Part shown: piece by piece, positions 16,798 through 24,721 of the stretch
Layout: every line of letters starts with the position of its first letter
Numbering within the stretch: the first letter of the stretch is position 1
NCBI RefSeq assembly: GCF_040267705.1
Contig: NZ_CP158374.1
Span: 2,852,001 to 2,916,000 of the forward strand
Origin: Agromyces sp. G08B096
Lineage (GTDB): Bacteria; Actinomycetota; Actinomycetes; Actinomycetales; Microbacteriaceae
DNA length: 64,000 nt
Direction: 5' to 3'
Made by a program: the position numbers and the translations under genes
Notes under the pieces: model-generated
Databases searched by the model: none
Seen by the model: the letters and a program-made list of their open reading frames with translations, nothing else
Told to the model about the DNA's origin: nothing

Positions 16798-17985
16798 AGC
16801 AGGTTCTGGGACGGCGACGGCCGGCTTCAGCAGCCCGGTCGCCCACGCCGCGCCGATGGAGGCCGCGGCGACGACGACGCCGGTGAGCGCGGCCGCGGGA
16901 AGCCCGGCCGCGTCGATCGCGACACCTCCCGCGAACGCACCGCCCGCGATGCCGGCGTTCACGGCCGAGGCCGGCAGCGACGAGGCGAGCGGGGCGCCCG
17001 CGCCCGCGAGCGCCACGACCCGGTGCTGGAGCGACGGGCCGGTCGCCATGCCGAAGAAGCCGATCCCGACCACGGCGATCGCCACCGCGACCGGCGACCC
17101 ACCGAGCAGGACCATCGCGAGGAGCGAACAGGTGAGACCGGCCGTGGCGACGACGAGCGCCCGGCTCGCGTCGGCATCGGCGAAGCGTCCGCCCACGAAC
17201 GAGCCGGCGGTCGTCGCGATGCCGTAGGCCGCGAGGAAGAGCCCGACCGGCGGCCCGGTCACGCCCGTGACCTCGGCCAGGAACGGCACCAGGTAGGTGA
17301 TCGCCGACTGCACGGCGACGAAGACGAGGGCCGCGAGCCCGAGGATCGCGAGGACGCGGGGTGCGAACGCGAAGCGCGCCTGGCCGGCGGCGCCGCTGTC
17401 GCGCGGGGTCGGCACCGAGGGCAGGACGGCCACGGCGGCCACGAGGACGACGAGGGCCGCGCCGACCACGGCAGCGAAGGACCCGCGCCAGCCGACCGCC
17501 TGCCCGAGCAGCGTGCCGAGCGGCAGGCCGAGCGCACTCGCCGAGGCGAAGCCCGTGATGACGATGGCCATCGCCCGGCCGGCCCGCTCGGGCGGCGACA
17601 CCGTCAGGGCCGTGACCATCGCCGCGGCGATGAAGAGCCCCTGCACGGCGCCGATCGCCACCCGGGCCACGAGGAAGGCCGCGTACCCGGCGCCGAGCAC
17701 GGCGACGAGGTTGCCCGCGACGAACACCACGATGGCGGCGAGGAGCACTCGGCGCCGGTCGATGCGCGTGGTGAGCAGGGTCAGCAGCGGGCCGCCGACG
17801 GCGAGTCCGAGGGCGTTGGCGGTCACCAGCGCGCCCGCCTCCGGGACGGACACGTGCAGGTCGCTCGCGATGAGATCGATGAGGCCGACGACGAGCATCT
17901 CGGCGCATCCCATCACGAAGGCTCCCGAGAACAGCACCGTGAGCACGGCGGCCGGCCGCGCGGAGCCGGGATGGATCGTCGTCAT
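16786..17985 (-). CDS. MFS transporter, DHA1 type
   Basis: A 399-residue, 12-helix drug:H+ antiporter or sugar/arabinose-efflux type permease. The N-terminus AAVLTVLFSGAFVMGCAEMLVVGL and the TM1-2 region VSVPEAGALVTANALGLAVGGPLL are typical of the CmlA/AraJ group. The loop 2-3 motif is RIDRRRVLL and motif C-like GFASASALGLPLGTLLGQAVGWR lies in TM5. The ATG follows GAGGAGG. Two palindromes, GCAAC-N6-GTTGC, lie directly upstream and imply control by the nearby ArsR protein. Substrate unknown; export of a toxic organic compound is the best guess. Confidence 0.9.
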   Translation of the reverse strand: MTTIHPGSARPAAVLTVLFSGAFVMGCAEMLVVGLIDLIASDLHVSVPEAGALVTANALGLAVGGPLLTLLTTRIDRRRVLLAAIVVFVAGNLVAVLGAGYAAFLVARVAIGAVQGLFIAAAMVTALTVSPPERAGRAMAIVITGFASASALGLPLGTLLGQAVGWRGSFAAVVGAALVVLVAAVAVLPSVPTPRDSGAAGQARFAFAPRVLAILGLAALVFVAVQSAITYLVPFLAEVTGVTGPPVGLFLAAYGIATTAGSFVGGRFADADASRALVVATAGLTCSLLAMVLLGGSPVAVAIAVVGIGFFGMATGPSLQHRVVALAGAGAPLASSLPASAVNAGIAGGAFAGGVAIDAAGLPAAALTGVVVAAASIGAAWATGLLKPAVAVPEPAATS

Positions 17986-18002
17986 GTGACCTCCTCAGAT
18001 AT

Positions 18003-18018
18003 GCAACGCTACGGTTGC
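18003..18018. promoter_or_regulatory. Candidate ArsR operator 1 (GCAAC-N6-GTTGC)
   Basis: A perfect 5-bp inverted repeat with six-base spacer, 18 bases before the MFS start. Confidence 0.65.
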
Positions 18019-18035
18019 ACACCTGAAGCCTCGAC

Positions 18036-18051
18036 GCAACCCTTGAGTTGC
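18036..18051. promoter_or_regulatory. Candidate ArsR operator 2 (GCAAC-N6-GTTGC)
   Basis: Identical half-sites to the copy at 18003, with centres 33 bases (about three helical turns) apart, which would place two dimers on one face of the DNA. Confidence 0.65.
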
Positions 18052-18063
18052 ATATGGACGCAC

Positions 18064-19086
18064 TCAGGCCACCCTGACGACCACACTCCCGCGCTTGCGC
18101 CCGGTGTCGACGTAGCGATGCGCGTCGACGATGTCGTCGAGGTCGACCACCCGGTCGACGACGGGCCGGAGCTCGCCGGCCTCGGCGAGCGCGGCGAGTC
18201 GCGCCATGCCGTCGGCACCCATCGATCCGCCGCGGAAATCGACGACGAGGCCCGTCCGACGTGATCGGCGCCCCGCGGCGAGCATGGCGGGCAGGTCGGC
18301 GACGACGAGCAGGAGGGCGCCGCCCGGCCGGAGGAGGGACGCGAGCCGCTCGAACGACGTGCCGCCCACTCCGTCGACGATCACGTCGTACGCCCCGGCG
18401 GGCGAGGCGGTGAAGTCCTCGCGCGTGTAGTCGACGACCTCCGCTGCGCCGAGCGCGCGCACGAGGTCGGCGTTGCGCCCGCTCGTCACCGCGGTCACCC
18501 GCGCGCCCCGTGCGGCCGCGAGCTGGACGGCCGCCGTGCCGACGGCGCCCGAGGCCCCGTTCACGAGCACCTCGGCGCCCGGCGCGAGCCCGACTCCGTC
18601 GAGGAACCGCAGCGCGGTATGGCCGCCGAAGACGATCGCGGCCGCCTCCTCGAAGCTCAGGTTCCGGGGCTTCCGGGCGACCTCGCCGTCGGCGGGGATC
18701 GTCACGTAGTCGGCGTGGCATCCCATCGGCGTGCCGCGCATCAGGATGACCTCGTCGCCCAGCGCGGAGGCCTCGACTCCGTCGCCGATGGCCACGACCG
18801 TGCCCGCCGCGTCCATGCCGAGCACCCGAGTCCTCGGCCGGACGAGGCCGATGGTCGGCGCGACCACGAGCGAGAGGCCGCGCGGCACGCGACGACTGCG
18901 CAGCCGCTGATCGGCGATGCTCACCGTCGAGGCGTGGATCCGTACGAGCAGCTCGCCGGCGGCGGGCCGCGGCGTCGGCACCTCGGCGATCCGCACCACC
19001 TCGGGCGGGCCGAACCGATCGGCGACGGCGGCGCGCATGGTGGGCGGCACGCCCGTGGGCTTCGATGAGCGAGGATCGGCGGACAT
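18064..19086 (-). CDS. MDR superfamily NADP-dependent oxidoreductase (quinone-reductase type)
   Basis: A 340-residue medium-chain dehydrogenase/reductase. The catalytic domain opens with MRAAVADRFGPPEVVRIAEVPTPRPAAGE and holds VLGMDAAGTVVAIGDGV. The Rossmann domain has VLVNGASGAVGTAAVQLA, and the end is GKRGSVVVRV. The structural and catalytic zinc ligands of alcohol dehydrogenases are missing, which fits zinc-free quinone or enone reductases. It is transcribed away from the TetR gene through a gap rich in short palindromes, so TetR probably represses it. Confidence 0.9.
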   Translation of the reverse strand: MSADPRSSKPTGVPPTMRAAVADRFGPPEVVRIAEVPTPRPAAGELLVRIHASTVSIADQRLRSRRVPRGLSLVVAPTIGLVRPRTRVLGMDAAGTVVAIGDGVEASALGDEVILMRGTPMGCHADYVTIPADGEVARKPRNLSFEEAAAIVFGGHTALRFLDGVGLAPGAEVLVNGASGAVGTAAVQLAAARGARVTAVTSGRNADLVRALGAAEVVDYTREDFTASPAGAYDVIVDGVGGTSFERLASLLRPGGALLLVVADLPAMLAAGRRSRRTGLVVDFRGGSMGADGMARLAALAEAGELRPVVDRVVDLDDIVDAHRYVDTGRKRGSVVVRVA

Positions 19087-19186
19087 GATGCTCCCTTACA
19101 ACGTACGACTTACGCTGTAAGATACGCGGATGGATCGCCCGTGTCCACCCCCGTGGAGTCCCAACCTGACGTTGTACGGTATGGGC
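19087..19186. promoter_or_regulatory. MDR/TetR divergent promoter with inverted repeats
   Basis: CTTACA at 19095-19100 and TGTAAG at 19116-19121 form a widely spaced inverted repeat, and TACAACGT at 19097-19104 recurs inverted as ACGTTGTA at 19169-19176. TTACAA-N16-TAAGAT (19096-19123) resembles a plus-strand promoter. These are the likely TetR sites controlling both directions. Confidence 0.5.
19175..19180 (+). promoter_or_regulatory. -10 box TACGGT, leaderless start
   Basis: TACGGT ends six bases before the ATG at 19187 and favours that start over an in-frame ATG at 19130, although TAAGAT stands in the same relation to the latter. Confidence 0.4.
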
Positions 19187-19879
19187 ATGCCGCCGAGAAC
19201 CGCCGCCCGCACGCCGCTCAGCCGCGAGCGAGTGCTGGCGACCGCGATGCGTCTCGCCGACCGCGACGGCATCGACGCGCTCACGATGCGCGCCCTCGCC
19301 GACGAGCTCGGCGTCGAGGCCATGTCGATCTACTACCACCTGCCCAACAAGCAGGCGATCCTCGACGGACTCGTCGAGTCGGTCTTCACCGAGATCGAGG
19401 CCGAGGCGGGCGGTTTCGCGGTTCCGCCCGGTACGGATGCCTCGACCTGGGGGCGCGCGCTCCGCGACCGCATCCTCGCCGCCCGCCGCGTGCTGCTCCG
19501 GCACGCCTGGGCACCGAACCTCATGAACGCGCGCGGCACGCCGGGCCCGACCGCCACTCGCCACGTCGACGGCATCGTCGGCATCATGCGCGCCGGCGGG
19601 CTCTCGCACGACCTCATCCACCACGGACTGCACGCCTTCGGCAGTCGGATCCACGGCTACGTGCAGGAGCTCAGCGACGACCGCGACGCCCCGGCTCCGG
19701 CGCCCGCCGAACTCGAGCAGCTCGCCGCGCTGGCGCCGAACCTCGCCGGGATGCTCGCCGAGGTCGCGCACGACGACCCCGGCTCCACCCTCGGCTGGTG
19801 CGACGATCAGACCGAATTCGAGTTCGGCCTCGATCTGTTGCTCGACGGGCTGGAGCGACGCGCGAGAATCATGGGATGA
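19187..19879 (+). CDS. TetR family transcriptional regulator
   Basis: About 230 residues. The N-terminal HTH reads LSRERVLATAMRLADRDGIDALTMRALADELGVEAMSIYYHLPNKQAILDGL, followed by a C-terminal ligand-binding domain with several helices (TRHVDGIVGIMRAGGLSHDLIHHGLHAFGSRI). It overlaps the amine oxidase gene by four bases (ATGA) and faces the MDR gene, so it probably controls both. The start at 19187 gives the usual short N-terminus; a longer form from 19130 is possible. Confidence 0.9.
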   Translation: MPPRTAARTPLSRERVLATAMRLADRDGIDALTMRALADELGVEAMSIYYHLPNKQAILDGLVESVFTEIEAEAGGFAVPPGTDASTWGRALRDRILAARRVLLRHAWAPNLMNARGTPGPTATRHVDGIVGIMRAGGLSHDLIHHGLHAFGSRIHGYVQELSDDRDAPAPAPAELEQLAALAPNLAGMLAEVAHDDPGSTLGWCDDQTEFEFGLDLLLDGLERRARIMG

Positions 19880-21090
19880 CCCTCCCCGCAGCAGCCCCGC
19901 TCTTCGATGCCGACGTCGCCGTGATCGGTCTCGGAGCCGTCGGCTCGAGCGCGGCCTGGCGACTCGCCGTCCGCGGACTCGACGTGCTCGGGTTCGAGCA
20001 GTTCGAACCCGGTCACGCGTGGGGGGGCTCCACCGGGCGGACGCGGCTCTTCCGCGTCGCCTGTCTCGAGCACCCGGGCCTCACGCCGATCGCCCGGCGG
20101 GCACGCGACCTCTGGCGCGAGCTCGAGGACGAGAGCGGACGGCCGCTCTTCCACGAGACCGGCGGTCTCATGATCGGGCCGCCCGACTCGCACATCATCG
20201 AAGGCACCCTGCGCGCCGCCGAGGCGCACGGTCTGCCCGTCGAGCGGCTCGACGGCGACGAGATCGCCTCGCGGTTCCCGGCGCACGCCCGGCTCGATCC
20301 GGGCGACATCGGAGTCTGGGATCCGGAGGCCGGCATCCTCCGCCCGGAGGCCGCGATCATCGCCGCGGCGGAGTCCGCGCGAACCGCCGGCGCCGACCTC
20401 CACATCGGTGTGCGGGTCGTCGCCATCGACCCCGACGACGACGGCGTCACCGTGCGGACGGAGCGCAGCGCCTACCGGGTGCGCTCGGTCGCGATCACCG
20501 CCGGTCCGTGGATCGCCCGTTTCGTGCCCCACCTTCCGCTGACCCCGCACCGGGTCGTCATGACCTGGTTCCGCGCCCGCGACGGCCACGAGGCGACGCT
20601 CGACACGCTGCCCGTGTTCATCCGCAGCGTGCCGGGGCGCGACACGTGGATCTGGGGCCACGGGGCGATGGCGGGAACCGACGGCGACACGGGTGCCGAT
20701 CACGTCGACGGCTTCGACGGCTCCGACGGCTTCGACGCGAAGGTGGGCCCCGAGTTCGACGGCCCGTTCCCCGCCGACGATCCCGACGCGATCGACCGCC
20801 TCGTGCACCCCGGAGAGACCGACGGGATCAGCGACCTCGTCGCCGCGACGTTCCCCGACCTCGACCCCGAGCCGTCGGGCACGACGACGTGCATCATGAC
20901 CCACACGCCCGACGGCCAGTTCGTCGTCGGCCCGACCGCGCACCCGCGGGTCGTCGTCGGCGGCGGCTGCTCGGGCCACTCGTTCAAGCACGCGTCGGCG
21001 CTCGGGGAGCTCGTCGCCCAGTCCATCGCGGGCGAGACCGCCTTCACCGACGCGGCCTTCCTCGATCCGCGCCGGTTCCAGGCGGGCTGA
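19876..21090 (+). CDS. Sarcosine / N-methyl-L-tryptophan oxidase-like flavoprotein
   Basis: A 404-residue FAD amine oxidase of the DAO/MSOX family, oxidising a secondary amine and making H2O2. The dinucleotide fold is VAVIGLGAVGSSAAWRLAVRGLDVLGFEQF, followed by the family motif HAWGGSTGRTRLFRVA. Cys339 in TTTCIMTHTPDGQFVVGP aligns with the Cys that binds FAD covalently in MSOX and MTOX. GGGCSGHSFKHASALGELVA is the C-terminal FAD motif. Compared with the usual 370-390 residues there is an extra acidic Gly-Asp stretch of about 25-30 residues near 275-300 (HVDGFDGSDGFDAKVG). It is co-translated with TetR. Confidence 0.9.
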   Translation: MTLPAAAPLFDADVAVIGLGAVGSSAAWRLAVRGLDVLGFEQFEPGHAWGGSTGRTRLFRVACLEHPGLTPIARRARDLWRELEDESGRPLFHETGGLMIGPPDSHIIEGTLRAAEAHGLPVERLDGDEIASRFPAHARLDPGDIGVWDPEAGILRPEAAIIAAAESARTAGADLHIGVRVVAIDPDDDGVTVRTERSAYRVRSVAITAGPWIARFVPHLPLTPHRVVMTWFRARDGHEATLDTLPVFIRSVPGRDTWIWGHGAMAGTDGDTGADHVDGFDGSDGFDAKVGPEFDGPFPADDPDAIDRLVHPGETDGISDLVAATFPDLDPEPSGTTTCIMTHTPDGQFVVGPTAHPRVVVGGGCSGHSFKHASALGELVAQSIAGETAFTDAAFLDPRRFQAG

Positions 21091-21108
21091 CTCACCGCTC
21101 GCCGCCGC

Positions 21109-21135
21109 TGTCACAGCCGCGGCGGCCATCCGGTC
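21109..21135 (+). promoter_or_regulatory. Candidate ECF41 sigma promoter
   Basis: TGTCACA 21109-21115, 16 bases, GGTC 21132-21135 (context ATCCGGTCTGAGCTGAT), about 50 bases before the hydrolase at 21187. Confidence 0.75.
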
Positions 21136-21186
21136 TGAGCTGATCGGACGCCGCCCGCCGGTCGGCGCCATCGAGAGGGGAACATC

Positions 21187-21921
21187 ATGTCCGATCAGCC
21201 GACCGTCGTGCTCGTGCACGGCGCCTTCGCCGAGTCCGCCAGCTGGAACGGCGTCATCGAGCGTCTCTACGCCCAGGGCATCACGTCCGTCGCCGTCGCC
21301 AACCCGCTGCGCAGCCTCGCCGGCGACGCCGCGTACGTCCGCGACGTGCTCGCGACGATCGACGGGCCGGTCGTGCTCGTCGGCCACTCCTACGGCGGGC
21401 TCGTCATCAGCGAGGCCGCCGCCGGCGACGACCGGGTCGCTGCACTCGTCTACGTCGGCGCGTTCACGCCCGAGCCCGGTGACAGCGCCTTCTCGCTCTC
21501 GGCGAGCGAACCGGGCAGCACGCTGGGCGAAGCGCTCGACGCGCACCCGCTCTCCACGGGCGGCGTGGAGTTCGTCATCCGACGCGCGGTCTTCCGCGAC
21601 CAGTTCGCCGCCGACGTGGCGGCGCAGACCGCCGGCCTCATGGGCGCGACGCAGCGGCCCGTGACCGAGGCGGCGCTGAAGGACGCCGTGCAGGCGGCCG
21701 TCCCCGCCTGGAAGGACCGCCCGTCGTGGCACGTCTTCGGCGCTGAGGACCGCAACATCCCCGCCGCCGTGCTCCGGACCGGCGCGGCACGCGCGAACGC
21801 GCGGACCACCCGCGAGGTCGCCGGCGCGTCGCACGCCGTCGCCGTCTCGCAGCCCGGCGAAGTCGCCGCGGTCATCGCGGAGGCGGTGCGCGCGGTCGCC
21901 GAGGACGCGGCAGCCGCCTGA
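21187..21921 (+). CDS. Alpha/beta hydrolase, salicylate-esterase-like
   Basis: A small 244-residue hydrolase of the type with VVLVHGAFAESASW at the N-terminus and the nucleophile Ser in LVGHSYGGLV (about residues 63-72). The acid is probably in VFGAEDRNIP and the catalytic His in GASHAVAVSQP. There is no lid domain and no signal peptide. AGAGGGGAA-type ribosome binding site (GAGAGGGGAA) precedes the ATG. The ECF41-type promoter upstream and the sigma factor gene immediately downstream make it a likely target of that sigma factor. Substrate unknown. Confidence 0.88.
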   Translation: MSDQPTVVLVHGAFAESASWNGVIERLYAQGITSVAVANPLRSLAGDAAYVRDVLATIDGPVVLVGHSYGGLVISEAAAGDDRVAALVYVGAFTPEPGDSAFSLSASEPGSTLGEALDAHPLSTGGVEFVIRRAVFRDQFAADVAAQTAGLMGATQRPVTEAALKDAVQAAVPAWKDRPSWHVFGAEDRNIPAAVLRTGAARANARTTREVAGASHAVAVSQPGEVAAVIAEAVRAVAEDAAAA

Positions 21922-22000
21922 ACACCGGGCGACGCGGCGGACCGCCGCGGCGGGGGCGAGTATTCCTCCCGCCGCGGCATCCGCGTCGATTCGACGAACC

Positions 22001-22027
22001 TGTCACACATCGAGGGGGGATCCGGTC
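22001..22027 (+). promoter_or_regulatory. Candidate autoregulatory ECF41 promoter
   Basis: TGTCACA 22001-22007, 16 bases, GGTC 22024-22027 (context ATCCGGTCGGAG), 54 bases before the sigma factor ATG. Confidence 0.75.
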
Positions 22028-22080
22028 GGAGTGATCAGGAGGCCGGTGCGGCCTGCCCGGCCGACTGACAGGATCACCAC

Positions 22081-22956
22081 ATGGATGCGAACCTCGCCGA
22101 CGCGCTCACCGTCTTCACCGCGGTGCGCGGGCGCCTCTTCGGCATCGCGTACCGCATGCTCGGCAGCGCCACCGAGGCGGAGGATCTCGTCCAGGAGACC
22201 TGGGTCCGCTGGCAGGGCACCGACCGCGGCGCCGTGCAGGATCCGCCGGCGTTCCTCGCGACGACCACCACGAGGCTCGCCATCAACGCGCTGCAGTCGG
22301 CGCGCGTCCGCCGCGAGACCTACATCGGGCCGTGGCTCCCCGAACCGGTCGACACGAGCCAGGATCCGACGCTCGGCGCGGAACGAGCCGAGGCGCTCGG
22401 CTTCGCCGTGCTCACGATGCTCGAGCGGCTCACCCCGACGGAACGCGCCGCCTACGTGCTGCGGGAGGCCTTCGCCTACGACTACGCCCAGATCTCCGAG
22501 GTGGTGCAGCTCTCGGAGCCGGCCGTCCGTCAGCTCGTGAGCCGAGCCCGCAAGCACCTCGCCGGCGAGCGACGGCGCGAGGTCGGGCCCGGCGAACAGC
22601 AGCGCTTGCTCACCGCGTTCCTCGCCGCGGCCAAGACCGGCGACCTCGTGCAGCTCGAGCGCCTCTTCGCGGAGGACGTGGTGTCGTACTCCGACGGCGG
22701 CGGCAAGGTGCGGGCGTCGAAGTTCCCCGTGTTCGGCCGGCTCACCGTCGCGAGGTTCATCCACGCGTTCCACACGCACTTCTGGCAGGGCGTCGCCGAG
22801 ACGTTCACCGAGGTCAACGGGCAGCCGTCCGTCCTGCTGTCGAAGGACGGCACGACTTTCGCCGTGATCTCCCTCGTCGCCTCGGAACGAGGCATCGACC
22901 AAGTGCTCTGGATGATGAACCCCGACAAGCTCACCGTGATCTCCCGTGCCGCATGA
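22081..22956 (+). CDS. ECF41 family sigma factor (SigJ-like)
   Basis: A 291-residue sigma factor with region 2 (about 10-78: AEDLVQETWVRW, TTRLAINALQSARV), the linker motif WLPEP (85-89), region 4 (about 108-163: LTPTERAAYVLREAFAYDYAQISEVVQLSEPAVRQLVSRARKHL) and the fused SnoaL-like regulatory domain. DGGG (205-208) and NPDKL (280-284) mark group ECF41. Its own promoter carries TGTCACA-N16-GGTC, as do the hydrolase before it and the NAD-binding operon after it, so I infer autoregulation and a local regulon. A GTG start of a SnoaL-like small gene lies within its last codons. Confidence 0.94.
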   Translation: MDANLADALTVFTAVRGRLFGIAYRMLGSATEAEDLVQETWVRWQGTDRGAVQDPPAFLATTTTRLAINALQSARVRRETYIGPWLPEPVDTSQDPTLGAERAEALGFAVLTMLERLTPTERAAYVLREAFAYDYAQISEVVQLSEPAVRQLVSRARKHLAGERRREVGPGEQQRLLTAFLAAAKTGDLVQLERLFAEDVVSYSDGGGKVRASKFPVFGRLTVARFIHAFHTHFWQGVAETFTEVNGQPSVLLSKDGTTFAVISLVASERGIDQVLWMMNPDKLTVISRAA

Positions 22957-23323
22957 CGATCCCGCCGCCGCACTCATCGCCGCCGTCCGGCATCGCGACG
23001 AGGTGGCGCTCGCCCGGCTGCTGACCCCGCAGGTGCACCTCGTCGTCGACGCCGGCGACGCCACCGGCGTCGACGTCTACGGCCGGGCCGGAGTCATCCC
23101 GGCCCTCATGGCCCGGCTGCACCCGGAGCCCACGACGAGGCTGCTGCGCGTGCACGTGAACGGGGCCCCCGGCGTGGCGGCGCGCCGTGCGAACGGCGAG
23201 ATCGCCGCGGTCCTCGCGCTCGGCGAGTCGTCGGGCGAGGGCCGGCCGGTCGCGCAGCTCTGGCTCACCACGGCTCCGCGGAAGCTCGCGGCCTGGAACC
23301 GCCGGCGCCCCGAGCCCGACTGA
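22946..23323 (+). CDS. Stand-alone SnoaL/NTF2-like small protein
   Basis: A 125-residue protein whose GTG start overlaps the end of the sigma factor gene by 11 bases, so translation should be coupled. The sequence (AALIAAVRHRDEVALARLLTPQVHLVVDAGD, GRAGVIPALMARLHPEP, AARRANGEIAAVLALG) has the layout of a SnoaL/NTF2 fold and resembles the C-terminal domain of ECF41 sigma factors. It could modulate the sigma factor, for instance by competing with its own fused domain; this is inference. It is not a recognised anti-sigma family. Confidence 0.75.
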   Translation: MPHDDPAAALIAAVRHRDEVALARLLTPQVHLVVDAGDATGVDVYGRAGVIPALMARLHPEPTTRLLRVHVNGAPGVAARRANGEIAAVLALGESSGEGRPVAQLWLTTAPRKLAAWNRRRPEPD

Positions 23324-23356
23324 GGAGCCTGACCGACGCGCTGCGAGACTGGTGCC

Positions 23357-23890
23357 ATGCTCGACGCCCTCCAGCTTCCGGTCGCCCTCGACGCTCGCTC
23401 CGGACCCGTCCTCCTCCGCCGCGCCACCCGCGACGACCTCGACCAGCTCATGGCGCTGCTCGCCGACGACCCGGTGAGCGCCGCCCGCGGCGACGTCGCC
23501 GCGCCGGGCGACCTGCCCGCCTACCTCGCCGCACTCGAGGAGATCCTCGCCGACCAGGGCAACGACCTGCTCGTGGCCGACGACGCCGACGGCCGCCTCG
23601 TCGGCACCCTCCAGCTCACCCGCATCCCCGGCATGGCGCGACGCGGGAGCACCCGGCTGCTGGTCGAGGCCGTGCGGGTCCGCAGCGACGCCCGTTCGGC
23701 CGGCATCGGCGGCGCGATGATGCGCTGGGTCGTCGACGTCGCCGCCCCGGCCCTCGGCTCCGGGCTCGTCCAGCTCACCTCGGACGCCGCGCGCACCGAT
23801 GCGCACCGGTTCTACGAGCGGCTCGGGTTCGCGGCATCCCATGTCGGATTCAAACGACGGATTCCGGCGGCCCCGTCACAGACCGGCTGA
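23357..23890 (+). CDS. GNAT family N-acetyltransferase
   Basis: A 177-residue acetyl-CoA-dependent acetyltransferase. It starts with LLRRATRDDLDQLMALL; the acetyl-CoA binding loop follows the beta-strand LVEAVRVRSDARSAGIGGAMM (R/Q-x-x-G-x-G/A type), and the final motif is AHRFYERLGFAA. The gene sits 33 bases after the SnoaL-like gene and may belong to the sigma operon. The promoter for the next operon lies within its 3' end. The substrate is unknown. Confidence 0.88.
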   Translation: MLDALQLPVALDARSGPVLLRRATRDDLDQLMALLADDPVSAARGDVAAPGDLPAYLAALEEILADQGNDLLVADDADGRLVGTLQLTRIPGMARRGSTRLLVEAVRVRSDARSAGIGGAMMRWVVDVAAPALGSGLVQLTSDAARTDAHRFYERLGFAASHVGFKRRIPAAPSQTG

Positions 23891-23900
23891 GCATCCGGTC
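23874..23900 (+). promoter_or_regulatory. Candidate ECF41 sigma promoter
   Basis: CGTCACA 23874-23880 (one change from TGTCACA), 16 bases, GGTC 23897-23900 (context CATCCGGTCGGAGCT). It overlaps the end of the GNAT gene and lies 54 bases before the NAD-binding gene. Confidence 0.7.
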
Positions 23901-23953
23901 GGAGCTTCATGACGGCAGCGGAACCGCCGCGGCCCGGACGGAAGGCACCAGTC

Positions 23954-24715
23954 ATGAAGATCGTCGTCATCGGAGGCACCGGCCTCATCGGCTCCAAGGT
24001 CGTCTCGCTCCTCACCGAGCACGGGCACGAGGCCGTGGCCGCCTCGCCGAACTCGGGCGTGAACACGCTGACCGGCGAGGGCGTCGCCGAGGCGCTCCGC
24101 GGTGCCGACGTCGTCGTCGACGTCTCCAACTCGCCGTCGTTCGCCGACGCCGACGTGCTGGAGTTCTTCACGACCTCGACGTCGAACCTCATCGCCGCCG
24201 AGCGCGAGGCCGGGGTGCGGCTGCACGTCGCCCTCTCGGTCGTCGGCGCCGACCGGCTGCCCGACAGCGGCTACCTGCGCGCGAAGGTCGAGCAGGAGCG
24301 GCTCATCGCCGACTCGGGGCTGCCGTACACCATCGTTCGGGCCACGCAGTTCTTCGAGTTCGCGCTGCGGATCGCCGACGAGGCGACGGTCGACGGCGTC
24401 GCCCGTCTCTCGACCGGGCTGATGCAGCCGGTCGCCGCCGCCGACGTGTCGACCGCCGTCGCCCGTGCCGCCGGGTCGGGCGAGCCGGTGAACGGCATCG
24501 TCGAGATCGGCGGCCCCGAGCGGCTGCCCATGGCGGAGTTCATCGGCCGCGCACTGACAGCTCACGGTGACTCCCGCACCGTGATCGCCGACCCCGAGGC
24601 GCCGTACTTCGGCACGAAGCTCACGGGCGACGAGCTCACGCCCGGGCCCGACGCGCAGCAGGCGGCCACGACGTACGACGAGTGGCTCGCCGCGCAGCCG
24701 GCGACGGCCAGGTAG
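23954..24715 (+). CDS. NAD(P)-binding protein, NmrA/SDR-atypical type
   Basis: A 253-residue extended/atypical short-chain dehydrogenase. The Rossmann motif is KIVVIGGTGLIGSKVV, followed by VVVDVSNSPSF, HVALSVVGADRLPDSGYLRAKVEQE and PYTIVRATQFFEF. The YxxxK of catalytic SDRs is degenerate (GYLRAKV retains Y and K). ATG 23954 follows GGAAGG; an upstream ATG at 23909 right after the promoter is less likely. This is the first gene of a three-gene operon with its paralogue and an epoxide-hydrolase-like enzyme, under an ECF41-type promoter. Epimerase/oxidoreductase-like genes are known ECF41 partners. Confidence 0.88.
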   Translation: MKIVVIGGTGLIGSKVVSLLTEHGHEAVAASPNSGVNTLTGEGVAEALRGADVVVDVSNSPSFADADVLEFFTTSTSNLIAAEREAGVRLHVALSVVGADRLPDSGYLRAKVEQERLIADSGLPYTIVRATQFFEFALRIADEATVDGVARLSTGLMQPVAAADVSTAVARAAGSGEPVNGIVEIGGPERLPMAEFIGRALTAHGDSRTVIADPEAPYFGTKLTGDELTPGPDAQQAATTYDEWLAAQPATAR

Positions 24716-24721
24716 CCCGCC

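Noticed and set aside
22953-23024. ATG start overlapping the sigma stop (ATGA) for the following gene
   Set aside because: That frame closes after about 23 codons; the GTG at 22946 opens the SnoaL-like frame.
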